A stretch of DNA of 64,000 nt from Bolinopsis microptera (taxonomy: Eukaryota > Ctenophora > Tentaculata > Lobata > Bolinopsidae), in assembly GCF_026151205.1 (NCBI RefSeq), contig NC_087079.1, forward strand, positions 11,150,635-11,214,634, given 5' to 3'. A model generated the notes under the pieces. It was not told the origin of the DNA and did not search any database. It worked only from the letters and a program-made list of their open reading frames with translations. The stretch's first letter is position 1. Each line of letters opens with the position of its first letter. Of this stretch, positions 23,165-34,949 are shown in pieces. The position numbers were made by a program, and so were the translations under genes.

Positions 23165-24850
23165 AGTAAGTAAGTAAGTAAGTAAAGATTATGACATAAC
23201 ATCATCACAAGTGTCTACAAAATATCATTGCACTAAATAGAAAAATACTTTAAATAAATATACTTTTCCATCAACATTAATAATTTAATAAATTCAATTT
23301 TAACTAATAAAATCTAATACATTATCTATAAACAATTCATTAATACTTCCCAGTGGAATAAAGATTTATAAAACGCTTCTTTGCCACAAAAGGATGAAAC
23401 CAAAGATATTCATTATGTCTCTCCTTATTGCTTAAATAACTTGGTCCTTAAATTTTCCCTAAAACTTCATTCGAAACAGTCCAAAAATAAGAATCATTTA
23501 CACTGTTTTTAGAAATCATTTCTTTCTTAAATCCTTCCAATCTAACTTTAAAGCTTAAAACTGTCGAGCAGTTCTTGACATCTGAAGGGAGTTTGTTCCA
23601 ATAAGGAATGACTCGCTCCGGAAGAAAAGAAGACTGAATATTCCTGACTTTAGTTACACTCTTACTACATCTATTGGTTGAAACTAAATTAAGACCAGAT
23701 CTGCTCATTCTGAACAAACCCGATCCATATTCAGTCAAACCACTAGTTACTTTAAAAGCTTCAATAAGGTCCCCACGTATTCGCCGCTCTGCCAGCGTTG
23801 TCAAATTGAGTATATCCAGTCTACGGCTGTATGGAAGAGTACCCACCTCATCAATAAGACGGGTAAACCGCCTCTGGACGCTCTCCAGCTCCAAAACAGT
23901 CCCCCAACTTCCATGAGCCGCAACTGGATTCCACAATTGGACACAATACTCAAGATGAGGTCTTATCAAAGCTTTATAAATAGATATCATTACAACCTTT
24001 TCTCTAATAACTAAGTTCCTTACAATCCAGCAGATCATACGATTTGCTTTAGAAATACATGCTTTTATCTGTTCATTCCAAAGCAAGGAGCTATGGGTAA
24101 TAACCCCCAAATCTTTTTCCTGTGCAGATACTTCTAGTTCCACTCCATTTACAATATAATTCGAGTTAGGATTATTATTCAGATTAATATGAACTACTTT
24201 ACACTTGGCAGGATTGAAGTTTAAGTGCCAAAAACTCTCCCAAATTTCGAGTTCTAAAATATCATCAGATACACTTCCATGGTTAGCTGCATTACAAACT
24301 AACTTGAGATCATCTGCAAATAATTTAATCTTATTTTTAACATTGTCAGGTAAATCGTTTATATAAAGAATAAATAACAAAGGACCCAATACTGACCCCT
24401 GGGGAACACCAGATAACACGTGTTTCACCTCAGACCATTGTCCTTCTACACAAACCCTCATGGTTCTGTCTGTCAGAAAGTCTTTTATAACATCTAGAAC
24501 TTTTCCCTTGACCCCAAACCCCTCCAATTTAGATAGAAGTCTAAAGTGGGGGACTGTGTCAAAGGCCTTACTAAAATCAAAATACAAAAGATCGACAGGA
24601 GCACCTTCGTCTAAAATATCAAGAATATTATCAAATGTCTCTAAAAGATTAGATAGACAAGATTTACCCTTCAAAAATCCATGCTGATGCTTTGAAATTC
24701 GTTCTTCTAAAAATGTTAATAAATGTGCCCTCACTAACTTTTCATACACTTTGCACAAAATACAAGTTAATGAGACAGGTCTATAATTTAAGGGATCAGA
24801 TTTAACACCCTTTTTAAACAATGCTACAACAGATGCTACAACAGATGCTG
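23165..24850 (-). mobile_element. 5'-truncated CR1-like LINE
   Basis: This is the span of the LINE copy that encodes the RT at 23448-24821. The 3' side ends in a short (TTAC)n tail near 23168-23187. At the 5' junction a 12-base block (ACAACAGATGCT) is duplicated in tandem at 24828-24851. The element interrupts the region just downstream of the seven-helix exon at 24965-25728. Confidence 0.65.
23448..24821 (-). CDS. CR1-like LINE reverse transcriptase, C-terminal 457 residues
   Basis: The frame starts inside the RT fingers and is open to the end. Motifs in order: LNYRPVSLT (12-19), HGFLKGKSC (47-55), FDFSKAFDTVPH (81-92, motif A), SGVPQGSVLGPLLF (137-150, motif B), FADD (168-171, motif C). 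The thumb and C-terminal domain follow with RPHLEYCVQLW, LPYSRRL and YWNKLPSDV. Endonuclease and ORF1 are missing because of 5' truncation, so this copy cannot be autonomous. A 30-codon relative of its C-terminal part lies at 43623-43712. Confidence 0.88.
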   Translation of the reverse strand: MFKKGVKSDPLNYRPVSLTCILCKVYEKLVRAHLLTFLEERISKHQHGFLKGKSCLSNLLETFDNILDILDEGAPVDLLYFDFSKAFDTVPHFRLLSKLEGFGVKGKVLDVIKDFLTDRTMRVCVEGQWSEVKHVLSGVPQGSVLGPLLFILYINDLPDNVKNKIKLFADDLKLVCNAANHGSVSDDILELEIWESFWHLNFNPAKCKVVHINLNNNPNSNYIVNGVELEVSAQEKDLGVITHSSLLWNEQIKACISKANRMICWIVRNLVIREKVVMISIYKALIRPHLEYCVQLWNPVAAHGSWGTVLELESVQRRFTRLIDEVGTLPYSRRLDILNLTTLAERRIRGDLIEAFKVTSGLTEYGSGLFRMSRSGLNLVSTNRCSKSVTKVRNIQSSFLPERVIPYWNKLPSDVKNCSTVLSFKVRLEGFKKEMISKNSVNDSYFWTVSNEVLGKI

Positions 24851-24964
24851 TCTGAAAAATTTGAATGGGTCAAAATTCATACAGTTCAATACCAAGAAAA
24901 TAATCCATCATTTGATCAATATAAGAAAAACTTTGGTAATTCAAGCTGCAGCAAAACATACTAA

Positions 24965-25728
24965 TCAATCTTTCCAGAGAAGTAAATGAAATGGCAAAAT
25001 CAAAGTAGAATTTGGTACAAAATACATGAAAATGACAGCTGGTAATCTATAAAGAGTAAAATTGTGAGATGCTACACCAGATAAGCTTATCAATACATAC
25101 ACCAAGCAGATGAAAGTACCTTGCACAAGCACTTCCCTCCACAGTATTTGTACAAATTGTTTCTTTTCATCATGGGTACAAACCTCATTGAAGCTCAGGG
25201 CCACAGCAAAAAAAACTGGCCCAAAACAGACAAAAAACATAATGTATGAGTCTCTGAATCGTTCTGTCAAGAAAAATGAAAGAAAACTCTTGGTAACTCC
25301 ACTGTGAAATTCATCATATGTTCCAGAGTACATCAGAGTATCATAGAACATTCCTTGAGTTGAAAAGAAGAGTCCAAATCCAAGTATAGATAACTTTACC
25401 ACTATCAATGGACCATACTTTCTAAGAAGCTGCATGTTCAACCAATAAGTTAACAATGCTACTATAATATGCATAAATACTGCCAGTGTGGCTATAACTG
25501 GCAGTAAATTGGATCCTTTGTTGAGGAAGAATGTAGTTTCCCACTCAGTATGAGAATAGAGAATCCAGCTTCCGAAAGGAATGAAGAAAAAGAGAATTTT
25601 TGCAACCATCACCAGAAAGTATCTGTTTGTCCACAGGTTTTCCACCTCAGAGAGTTGCTTTCGGCCACAAGCAATACAAAATCCAACAGAGCCAAATACC
25701 CACAATGGTTCAATAATCAACATGCCAC
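24965..25728 (-). CDS. Exon of an unrecognised multi-pass membrane protein (about 7 TM)
   Basis: A 252-residue open segment begins after a good acceptor (AG at 25730-25729) and ends with TGA. About seven hydrophobic spans can be counted: near residues 6-20, 33-57, 74-95, 104-124, 155-180, 195-220 and 225-250. Short charged loops lie between them, such as HDEKKQF. The first ATG is at 25723, but the acceptor suggests a preceding exon outside the recognised sequence. I do not recognise the family; receptor-like or transporter-like proteins are both possible. A CR1 LINE lies about 115 bases downstream, so the true 3' end of the gene may have been replaced. Confidence 0.5.
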
Positions 25729-26768
25729 CTGAGTTGGTTAAAATTAGTTAAAATGCATGCCCAGTTAGATCTGTGGCAGTGATTGATGAATAATGAACAG
25801 TAAGGGTACTAATACTTTAAGAAAATATGTAATGAAGACTTATGGGTATCAGCAGTAGCATAACGTTGCCTGTTAGTGCCCACCTGGGTGTCAGTGTTAA
25901 TTGATATAATGTTAAAAAAGAACTAACATATATACGAACTCTAAAAGACAGATGTTCAAATTACTTCATGTTTCCTTATTTGATGATTGGGGGCTGAAAT
26001 TAAAAACATCAGCCGAACTTGACTGTATACCATAAATGTATAGAAATGAGAAAAGACAATTTTTTTGAGAAAAGACAATTTTTTGAGAAACTTATCATTT
26101 TTTGAGAAACTTAATGAGAAACACAACCGAAATAACGATGCTATAACGAACAAAATAAAAACTCAAACAACGAGATACTATTTATTGAATCTAGTTATAG
26201 CTTTATAGGGCGTCATATTCCCAGGTTCGCGTAGGCTCCCGCCCAGATTTCACGGCCCGGTAGGTCGAGACAATGTCTGACGAGCTTGCACTAGACTGCA
26301 CGGAGCACTTATTTCGCTTCTTAAATGTCATAGAATGAAACTATCATTAATCCAAATTGAGGCAATCAGCCGACGCTTGGCTTTTATGGTTATCTATGAT
26401 ATGTATATCTCTAATAAAGATCAAAATTCAAATTTGTATTCCTTAAAATTTGTATTTCTTATGAGAGATGCTGAGTATGATAAGTGATAACACTATTATA
26501 TAGCATTTACAACAATTTATTCAAATTTCATTCGCAGACATAATAAAAGTCCTAAAGTTGATTAATTCTCAACAGAATATGAATACAAAAAAAAAATGTA
26601 GCTGAGACACCTCACAGCAAGTAGACCAAAGTGGCTCTTGCTTGTGAAAGGTGCGTCAACTACCCGCCGAAGCAGTGGGTTGGGAGTCCCCCCTGGGATC
26701 ATTTCGTCCGTAAAATTATATACAACATAAAATAGTACAGTAAAATATCAAAATTTACATAAACAAAT
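25729..26768. other. Unannotated sequence between membrane-protein exon and LINE
   Basis: No exon with clear splice context is visible. A 22-base block around GAGAAAAGACAATTTTTTGA is repeated imperfectly at about 26045-26120. The part from about 26590 to 26768 is probably the 3' UTR of the LINE fragment at 26769-28145. Confidence 0.35.
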
Positions 26769-28145
26769 CTAGGAGACCTCAAAGCTTGTCTTCTGGGGGA
26801 TGAGGTTGAAGGAGATGTCATGCAGTTGAAGATACTGGGCCGTTGATCTTCCTCTGATTCCTCTTAGTGCAATGAGTGTACTTCTTAACAGATCAAATCT
26901 GAATCGTGTTCTGATATGATTTTTGACTTGGCTCTTGGCTTCTTTTTTATGGTCAGCTATTATCTCAGAGACACGATCTACAAATACAGTGCATAGCGGT
27001 CCCATACCTCCAGAGGTTGTGAAGACTAGAGGGACAAAGGATCCTTTCTCTGACTGAAGTACTCTCTCTTCATACAAATCTTTCTTTTCTTTCTCGTGAT
27101 CTTTATAGATCTTATCTAGCGTCTTAAATGTGTTTGTGTCACAGTTAGGATGTGTGACCCTAATGTCAAAGAATGTTCTTTCAAAGGGTGCATACAATCC
27201 GACAGCTGCAACATCAAGACGGGCTTCATCCTGGGTGTTGGTCTTTCTTGAGAAGGAGCTTGGTTGGACTGTCAGGAGTGCTGGTTCTATCCTTACATCT
27301 TTACACTTTGCTTCTCGGAGGAAGAAAGCAGCAGTATCTCTAATAGCGTTGTGGCGCATGTTAACGTATCCGCCTAGTTCACAGTCAAGTGCGTGGTAGA
27401 TACTGTTAACATTTCCACAAGCACATTTAGAGGGCACTCCTTGGATCTTCCAACCATACCTTAAGCGTATGCTGTCTTGGAACTCCTGCCTGTTCAGAAC
27501 ATAGTTGAGGTCTTTCAGTGGTAGTGTCGAAAGCCATGTTGAGGCTCCCTTCTCTCTTGCTTGGTCTAAGTGGTTCTTTAGTTGATGATCTGATTCTTTG
27601 TGGAGCACCTTGAACCTTTGAGAGAGAAACTCCTCTTTCTGTTTCCTCAGTTCTTCTTTCTTTTCTTTTATCTTGCCCATGTCCAGCTTGGTGATATCCG
27701 GGTCTTGTTGGTTGATCAAACTCACGTGGTCTTTAGTTACCGCTACTGAGTAAGCATATTCACGGGATGTTATTCTGACAGGATTGATGATGCCTAGCCC
27801 GCCACAACGAACAGGAAGTTCGAGGATATCTCTCTCATGCTGGTTGACTGGACGACCGAGGAGGGCTGGAATGAGCACATGCATGATCTTGCTCTCCAGT
27901 GGGGCAAAGTACTCTGCAATGTCAGGTATTGTTCTCATGAAGAACCTCCATCGGTGGCATATTCCTTTGGTGAAGGCTGAATAAGCCAGCTGTAATTCTT
28001 CAGAAGCGATATCAGCAAGTTGTTCAATATCTGTTATCCATTTCTCAACTTTTTCTTTGATGTAATCTTCCCTGTATTTCTTTGATCCTACCACTGCACC
28101 AAGGTGACGTTCTCCAGATGTCGTGATCTTAACTCCAAGAATGAA
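26769..28145 (-). pseudogene. RLE-type-like LINE ORF, C-terminal half (copy 1)
   Basis: The frame is open from about 28145 (GTG shown at 28094) and reads GERHLGAV just before VGSKKYREDY, continuing for about 450 residues. It contains the post-RT region (HRWRFFMRTIPDI, LPVRCGGLGIINP), then CACG...HALDC...RHNAIRD, a C-x-C...H...C knuckle followed by RHN, then EARLDV and FFDIRVTHPN. A zinc knuckle followed by an Asp-rich PD-(D/E)xK-like segment is the layout of restriction-like-endonuclease LINEs (R2/R4 type). The exact clade is inferred. The RT core is absent because of 5' truncation. Confidence 0.6.
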
Positions 28146-28189
28146 TACAAACAGTTAAACGGATACGGATTTTATTGAAGGGTATTCAA

Positions 28190-28256
28190 GATTTTCATTC
28201 AGAATTAAAAATTTTTTTCATTCAGAATTAAAAATTTTTTCATTCAGAAAAAAAAA
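28190..28256. repeat. Triplicated 22-bp block between two head-to-head LINE fragments
   Basis: The word TTTTCATTCAGAATTAAAAA occurs twice fully and a third time in altered form, between the 5'-truncated ends of copies 1 and 2, which point away from each other. Confidence 0.75.
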
Positions 28257-28258
28257 AT

Positions 28259-29990
28259 TTGAAGAATTCCGAGCTCCAAGCCAAGTTTAACGCTATAGCT
28301 GAAAGATGTGGCACCTCCTCTAAGAGAGCACTACTAACAGCAAGAGAAAAGGGAGCGTCCAGTTGGCTTAACACATTGCCACTTCAGCAGTATGGCTACA
28401 CTCTGAACAAAGAGGAGTTTCGAGACAGTGTCTGCTTACGCTACAGTTGGTGGATACCAAACAGTCCCATCACCTGTGGATGTGGGAAAACAAGTGATCT
28501 TGACCACCTTCTCACCTGTAAGCTAGGGGGCTACGTGATAATGACCCACAACAACATCAGAGACACAATGGCAAATCTACTTCGTGAGGTATGTCATGAT
28601 GTAAAAGTTGAACCCCAGCTACAGAAGGTGAATGAGGGTGACTGCCTCAACCCCAAGACTATAACAGGTGACCAAGCTCGGCTTGATGTATCTGCTAGAG
28701 GAGTTTGGACTCCATTTGATAAGACCTTTCTTGACATAAGGGTTTCACACCCCAATTGCTTATCAAACAGGACAAAAACTCTTCAAGAAGTATACGAAGA
28801 GAACGAGAAAGAGAAGAAGGACGAGTACTTGGAGAGAGTGTTGAATGTCAATGAAACAAGAAATTCAATGAAACAAGAAATTTAATTTTAGCACATTTTT
28901 ACAGAATAAAAAGATGTAAAACAATTCATAAAATATAATGCCCATTTAGTGTATGACTTTTTGTCCTGACTGCTAGTTTGGTTTATGAAGGACAGGTAAC
29001 TAACGGGGCAAGGAATGCGCGTGCCTGGAAGCTTTTGCACACACCGAAACGCTAGTTCAGTTAAGTTTTTAGAGACTAGGCTCAGATTAGGACTAGAAGA
29101 AAAATTGTTAGCAGACATTAGAGGTTCTGTTTATAATTGTTACTATAGGTTGCAGTCTTGTTGTGACAAAAAGTCTACACTAAAACATGATTTAGTTTAT
29201 ATTTAGGATATAAAATGCAGCTTCAAGGTGGATATTGGAGAGCTGGTGAAAGATTATGGCCTTTGTATCAATTGTTATAATAAGCTATAAATATCTTAAA
29301 CTATACAGTGCTAATTAAAAATTTCTTTAACCTTCATTCTCAAATTAGATTTTAAAAATTCAAAAATAAATATACAATGATTTTATTAAAACTTTCTCAC
29401 ACATACTTTACTCACAGGACAAGACTTGGAAAACAGTGGCCTAGCGTAATTTTAATTGAGATGTGTGTGACCAGCCAGTTATGTTTGGACAATAACATTT
29501 GTGCAGTCAAAATCTTTGACGGTCCAATCAAGCAGGGCGTGATTATGTTGATTAGCTAATAGCGCACGTTTTAACTTACCTCGCAAGCACATTACACTAG
29601 TAGTAAAGTCAGTCATTCTGAACTTTGGGGTTAAAATGTTAAAAATTTTGGTTGATCTAGTGTTGTGATTGTCAGGTGGGTCTGCCTGACAGATTAGGCA
29701 GACCTAAGGGGTGAAAGGCTACCTCGACCCCGGCTGTATACCTCACATCTGGAGGAATGTCTAAAGAGTGTAAGCAGTTCGTCAACAGAGTAGCAGACCT
29801 CATTGCAAGAAAAAGGAAGGAAAGGTACTGCGATGTAGTAAGACACGTGAGAACTAGGATAAGATTTGCAATGTTGAGAACAACTCTTATTGCTCTACGA
29901 GGGTACCGAGGAAAGAAGGTGGACACCAAACGTGAGATTCAGCTATCAGAAGTTTCATACAACCTCATCCCTGCCCCTATAATGGAGTAG
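28259..29990 (+). pseudogene. RLE-type-like LINE ORF, copy 2, split by an insertion
   Basis: The first part (28259-28860) parallels copy 1: AREKGASSWLNTLPL, CGCG...HLLTC...THNNIRD, QARLDVSARGVW, FLDIRVSHPN and YLERVL. Homology stops there and resumes at about 29718 with AVYLTSGGM, then FVNRVADLIARKRKE and RTTLIALRGYRG, ending at 29990. About 830 bases of foreign DNA separate the parts. In copy 1 the two parts are continuous. The copy is dead but was intact in the parts still readable. Confidence 0.7.
28862..29690 (-). mobile_element. 3' end of an A-type LINE inserted in copy 2
   Basis: The left edge carries a 17-base direct repeat (AATGAAACAAGAAATT-like, twice), the same type of doubled tail seen at the 3' ends of LINEs A (45.3 kb) and B (53.4 kb). 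Inside, the block around AACGGGGCAAGGAATGCGCG at 28999-29020 resembles the 3' UTR of LINE A near 45444-45470. I therefore read it as a 5'-truncated minus-strand LINE of about 0.8 kb with no coding part left. The exact right edge is uncertain. Confidence 0.5.
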
Positions 29991-30607
29991 ATCATGTGTT
30001 TTGTTAAAATGATTTTGAAAAAAATTATTAGTAGCAATGAATTGTGCTCTGCCAATTGCAACACTTAAAATTTGATTGTGCTCTGCCAATTGCATCACTT
30101 GATTTAATTGAATGTATATATATACTGTTTGACATATTTTTCTTTAAGAATAATAACTTCAATCTAAAAAAAATAGTCCTTCTAAAGCCATGGTGTTTTT
30201 GTTTAACTGAAATTTTTGGTTAATACTGAAAAAAAATTAAAAGCATTTGCATCGTCCATCAAGTGTAAATAAACAAATTTAAAAACACATCAGTGTATAG
30301 TTTTGACGATGCGCATTTAAATTAAGTTAAAGTTGCAGACAATTGTAAAAATTAAAACATAGGAAGGTTAAGCATTAAGGTTACACTCAAAAATTATTTA
30401 CCCAGCTTCAAACTTAATGATCTGTGATTCACGAAACCTAGCTTGCTAGTTTCTCGCTCGGTCCACTTCGCAATATTGAATATAGAAGTGCAAGAAGCTC
30501 GAAAAGATTGTCGTGCATAGGAATAGGTGAGCATGGTATAAACATGAACACAAAACGTAGAAATGCAGGCGCGCCTGATTTTGCTCTATCCAGAGCCCTC
30601 TCGCTTG
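29991..30607. other. LINE 3' flank with a 38-bp duplication
   Basis: The block containing ATTGTGCTCTGCCAATTGCA occurs twice in tandem at about 30040-30107. The remainder shows no gene. Confidence 0.5.
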
Positions 30608-30706
30608 TTGTATCACGTGGTGACCCCCACAGTCGCTTCACTATAGTCTTCGACGATACAGGGGGAGCTGCGCACTTCGTGCGCGGCGGGTCATACAACG
30701 TATGAC
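30608..30706 (-). repeat. Hairpin element, copy 2 (inverted relative to 12470-12570)
   Basis: Read on the minus strand this matches the element at 12470-12570 with a handful of differences. The GCGCAC/GTGCGC stem with its GAA loop (30684-30670) is kept. The second stem carries one mismatch. Confidence 0.8.
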
Positions 30707-30754
30707 AACTCGCTTGCAGTAGCGCACGACCGCCGAAACAAGCGCGTCATGCAG

Positions 30755-31050
30755 TAAGCGTAGACACATGGCTATGTGAACGCCTGATTTAAAAAATTTA
30801 TTCTCCATGGCCATATTGAATAATTGACGGATAATAATCGTTTAAATTTTTTGCAAGTACCGCATGCCACTTTTTTCTTGAAATAAAATGGTATGGCCCG
30901 AGGCAAATTGTTATTAGTTCTAGTTATATCACAAAGTTGTAAATTGATTGCTTATTAAGTCGCGCACGGGGTTGGAAACAATATCAAAATTTAATTTTTT
31001 AAATTTTTATGTTTATTGTCACGTTTTCACATAGCCATGAGTCTACGCGA
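30755..31050. mobile_element. MITE-like element, about 0.3 kb
   Basis: The left end GCGTAGACACATGGCTATGT and the right end, read inverted, GCGTAGACTCATGGCTATGT match over about 25 bases. No coding capacity is present between them. Confidence 0.6.
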
Positions 31051-31200
31051 CAATGCGTAAAATAAACTTGCGAACGCGCGCGGCGCGAGCTTGGACACGC
31101 TGTGAAGACACGATCGAATGACGAATGACCTGTAATACACAGGGGGACTAATAGTGCAAATAAACTGCTGCTAGCTGCTGCTAACTGCTGTTAACTGCTG

Positions 31201-31220
31201 CAAATGGCGCGCGCCATTTG
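31201..31220. repeat. Perfect 20-bp palindrome
   Basis: CAAATGGCGCGCGCCATTTG is a perfect palindrome. It follows a short GCTGCTAACT-type repeat (31166-31200). Confidence 0.85.
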
Positions 31221-31300
31221 TGGTGCTAAAATTTCGCTCAACTTTCTGAAGCCGCGCATAATTACGTGTTGTAATGTACAATATTTAAATAAAATGTTTT

Positions 31301-31889
31301 GTTGCATTAACAATTTGTCCCATAATTTAGTGTTTTGACGTTGTTTAAAGAAGTCAATTTTATTTTAATGATGTATTCATATATCATATATAATGTATTT
31401 TTACTTATTTTTACTACTGAAAGGAATTTTTATATAGTATAGCTAGGGTCATTGCTATATTATGTGTATATTGTCTGAATTTCTATTCTTACTTATTTTT
31501 ATAATCTTGATACATGTTAATTTCCATTATTTCTTGTTTTATTCTTCATATAGCAATACAGTATAGTACTATAATAATATGTTAACATTACATTAAAATG
31601 TTCATGTACTGAAGCATAAATAAATTTTTGCTCTTTTAGCAGGTCCCCTCCTCATTTAAATGATCAACTAAAATAATAATGATCTAACTATTACACGTAA
31701 TCGATATTCATACAAAGACTTTGTAAATTCAACTAAAATGCTAGGTACACCTGAGTATGACCTATACTAGTAAAAGTACAATTAAGTGTGCTTTCCACTG
31801 CTATAAAAGTTAATAAAAGGTTTTTACCGATGTAAGGGTGATTCCTAAGTTATTCAATATTCATTATGTTTCTCCTTTAAGGTGATCGT
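31301..31889 (+). repeat. 589-bp dispersed repeat X, uninterrupted copy
   Basis: The whole segment reappears in inverted orientation at 38942-39255 plus 43362-43621, where it is split by LINE E. Both copies begin at TTGTTGCAT and end at GGTGATCGTT. No terminal inverted repeats or coding frame are seen. It could be a solo LTR, a SINE-like unit or part of a larger element. Here it abuts a decayed LINE RT that reads away from it on the minus strand. Confidence 0.7.
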
Positions 31890-32960
31890 TCGTGCAGTGG
31901 TCAGACTGCTATCGTCCATAAAAGTTCGAGTTGGTATTGGTGTGTCATCCTTGATGTACTCAATGCTTCTCGGAACCTTAGATTTAGGTGTTCATGCCAG
32001 GTTTCTTGCACAAGACAAACAAGTGACTGATATCACACACCCCATGAAGATTCCTATCTCAGAAATCTGCTCGCCAGTATGATGTCACCGTTCTTGAGGA
32101 GATCATTCGAATACCCCGGGAAGTACAGTAGGGATAATGTTGATACCTTCTCAGGGACGATGTAGAAGGAGGGCCCTGGCAATCAGAAAATGGGGTACCG
32201 ATCCGTAAGCGTTAGCAGTCAAGCCTCTACACTCGATCCTTCTTCTTGAACCTTTGCCTCACTTCAGTACCTCACCTATGGCACTCCAAATGCTCCGTGC
32301 ACCAAGGACGCCTGACACACCACCTTCTGTATAGAGAGGTCTACATATCCATTTCGAGACAACAAAAGATGGTCATACTCATTAGACAGATCGCCAAATA
32401 GATCTTCCCTTGAATGTTACCAGGGAAATAGGCCGTCCTAAAATGGTGTTAAGTCGCCATCAGCCTTTGGGATGTAGGAACCCTCGATAATACCTACAAT
32501 TGTCCAGGATTTTCTTCTAACTTATCAGTCTTAGCAGGTCCAGTGATTCTTAGGCAAATACCAGGACATCTCTTGTACTCTGTGTACGGGGATCCGTTGT
32601 TAACCGGGGCACTCTTGCTCCTTGCCTTCTTTACAACCTCCTCAAGTTCCTTCTTGGATTCCGTTGGAGGTCAAAGGGCAACAGAGGGTTCAGGTGCAAC
32701 TTCAGCAGACCTCAGTATACCATGGGGCTGCTGCCGCTGGATCTCGTATGTTCTGGCCAAGTGATCATCTAGATCTCTTTGAACTCCTTAAGATCACCCA
32801 CTGGACTTGGATTTAGCACTCCCTTGACTGTCTTGAAAGGGTTCGACGTCCAAAATAACCCTCTAAATATCCTTATCTCTCTCTGCTTCTGTCTACCTTT
32901 TCTCAGCCCTCCTCAAAGTCATCAAAAGACAGCACCAACACTCTCAATAAATAATTTTTT
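31890..32960 (-). pseudogene. Decayed LINE RT (fingers-palm part)
   Basis: With frameshifts and stops, the minus strand shows RT words in order: EVVKKARSKSAP near 32640-32600, YTEYKRCP, GSYIPKADGD, YVDLSIQKV, ANAYGS (near 32210, motif A region) and a weak DD-like segment near 31900. This resembles the family with SAPGPNG...NAYG...MDD that carries RLE-like C-termini. It is heavily mutated and reconstructed only by eye, so the borders are approximate. Confidence 0.4.
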
Positions 32961-33531
32961 ATTAACGGTTAACCGTCATTCTAGAGGTGGGCGCGAAAAA
33001 TCAGCGTTTGGAACTGTTTCTGCTTGCCTAAACACTGTTATTCTACACCTAGCTTCAAAATGGTTTATGAATATGATAGCCTGGTGGTCCCCTTCTAAAA
33101 AATATAATTGGATAATGAAAAACTAGTTTAATTGAAGTAACTGCAACCACAAGAACCTCTTAAATTTCGAGCGGAGAGCATAGACCATTATAGAACACGA
33201 CACACATGTTCTCAGCTATAATATATGAGTTATTATGATTTAATTTGGTAAAGGCTTACCAGGGCATGGAGGATTCACAAAACCCACCATCGAGGATCAT
33301 GAGTTTCCTCGCCATCAAACTCCAGGGCCTGCTACTCTTGAGGAAAATGACGGACAATGTATAATGAAGGGAATTTCTAAAAGTAAAAGAAAATTTCTCA
33401 GATCATTTATATTCCAAAAGCCTTTAATTGCAGTTTTATTGTAGATTTTATTAAAATTATAATAAGTGTTTGTGCCCTACCTTGTGCTGACTTGATAACA
33501 ATTGATTTATGGAAAACATATAAGATCTCAG
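32961..33531. other. Unannotated, probably decayed repeat
   Basis: A plus-strand frame around 33260-33410 looks protein-like (GHGGFTKPTIEDHEF) after an AG, but I cannot match it to a family. Nothing else is supported. Confidence 0.25.
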
Positions 33532-33946
33532 TTATTGTATGACATAACCGTCTGGATTTCTGCCAATAGTTACTCTTCCAGTCTGAATCAGGGTAAGCTG
33601 AAAAATGTTTTTGTAATAAGTTATTTGCTGAAGTTGGTAGTGTTGTGAACTAACCAATTTGCTTCTGTCGAGAGCCCTTTTAGAAAAATTCTAAGTTTGG
33701 GTGTAAAATTATTTAAGACGCTCGATAAATAGAGTACATGTCTTCTTCCAAATACGAATAATTTGGATATGAATAAATATATTCTGGATTATGTGTAATT
33801 GTGGTCGCCTGTGGGTGAGACTAGCTTATACCTGTTGTGCCTTAGAAGCACAAAGAAATACTTACTGTCTCAGGAGTTTCTGCGTCGGGGCTTGAGAGGT
33901 CCATCTCTGGCAGAAAGTGTTCATAATGTGTGACGATACAGTTCCC
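33532..33946 (-). CDS. Two possible terminal exons of a minus-strand gene
   Basis: Exon 33946-33866 (27 codons, GNCIVTHYEHFLPEMDLSS...) has an AG acceptor and a GTAAGT donor. The segment 33597-33532 follows in frame after another AG and ends with TAA (LTLIQTGRVTIGRNPDGYV). Both are minus strand, downstream of the ATRIP-like exons at 36905-36560, and could be their 3' exons or belong to another gene. I do not recognise the protein. Splice sites are the main support. Confidence 0.3.
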
Positions 33947-34949
33947 CTGTATTCTATTCCTTTCAATCCGCTTTATCAATTACAATAGTCTGGAGCTGGA
34001 GTTAAATCCATTTGTATTATTTTAGAAACGTTAATAATGTATAAAGTAGTTTCTTGTTAGAAGAAATGCTCCGAAGGAAGAGACTAACATATAAAGAGCC
34101 TTGAGTTTGACAGTGAAGTAGCATCTAAGTTACTTTGAAAAGGAGTTACAAAGATAATAACGAGTGCGTGGACTTGTAAACCCAACAGGACTGAAAGACC
34201 TTGACACACCTAATTGGATCTGCAGTACAGTGCACCCACATGGGATGAATTCCACCTAAAAACTTTAGTCAAGGAGAAATAAGTCAGCAAAGGGTCAAAT
34301 GTGTCAACTACCTGATGCTACAAGAAGTGTCGAACGTTCAGTCACACTCCTACACATATGATATGTAGGATTTGGAATAACATGGAGTTGTTCCCCAACA
34401 GTGGAAGGTGGGAGTGAGTAACATTAATTCCTAAACGATATCTAAAAGATACTGGCAAGTTCCAGTAAACATCACACTCAAACTGTAGTGGGAAGCTGTT
34501 CTGTGCCATCTGGGGGAGGACCGTGTACTTGAGTCATGACACGAAATCTGCTCATTGACACCTCAGTACAGAAATAGTTTCATAAGAAAACCCCTGGTTG
34601 CCTAGAACACAATCAAGCCTCCTTGAACAGTTAAAGATGCTAAAGCCACAAGAAGAAAGTTCCAGTGATCTGATTGACCTTATGGAATGCATATGGAGGT
34701 TCCCACACTGCCTTATTATTTATGCCCTACGCGGTACCACCTACCTGAAAGCTCATTAAGCTTATAATGAGTATTATGGAAGCCTAAGTGCCCTAGTTAA
34801 GTGCAGGAAATGGACATCCAGAACATTCTGTATGAGCTAGGCTGTTCCAGGAGACCCAATGATTGTTCTTATAGTATTCAACGTTTACTGGAACTTCTAG
34901 CTGTGTGAGCAGTCAAGTTGGTAGAGCCAAGCTTCAGTGATGCAAGACC
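33947..34949. other. Unannotated, probably decayed repeat
   Basis: No intact frame or splice-supported exon is found. Composition and scattered stops suggest an old mobile-element remnant. Confidence 0.3.

Noticed and set aside
29680-29715. GGTCTGCCT/AGGCAGACC hairpin as a terminator
   Set aside because: Rho-independent terminators are not expected in nuclear animal DNA; it is noted only as a 9-bp stem.
31301-31889. Repeat X as a solo LTR
   Set aside because: The shared ends do not read TG...CA and no target duplication or primer site is clear.
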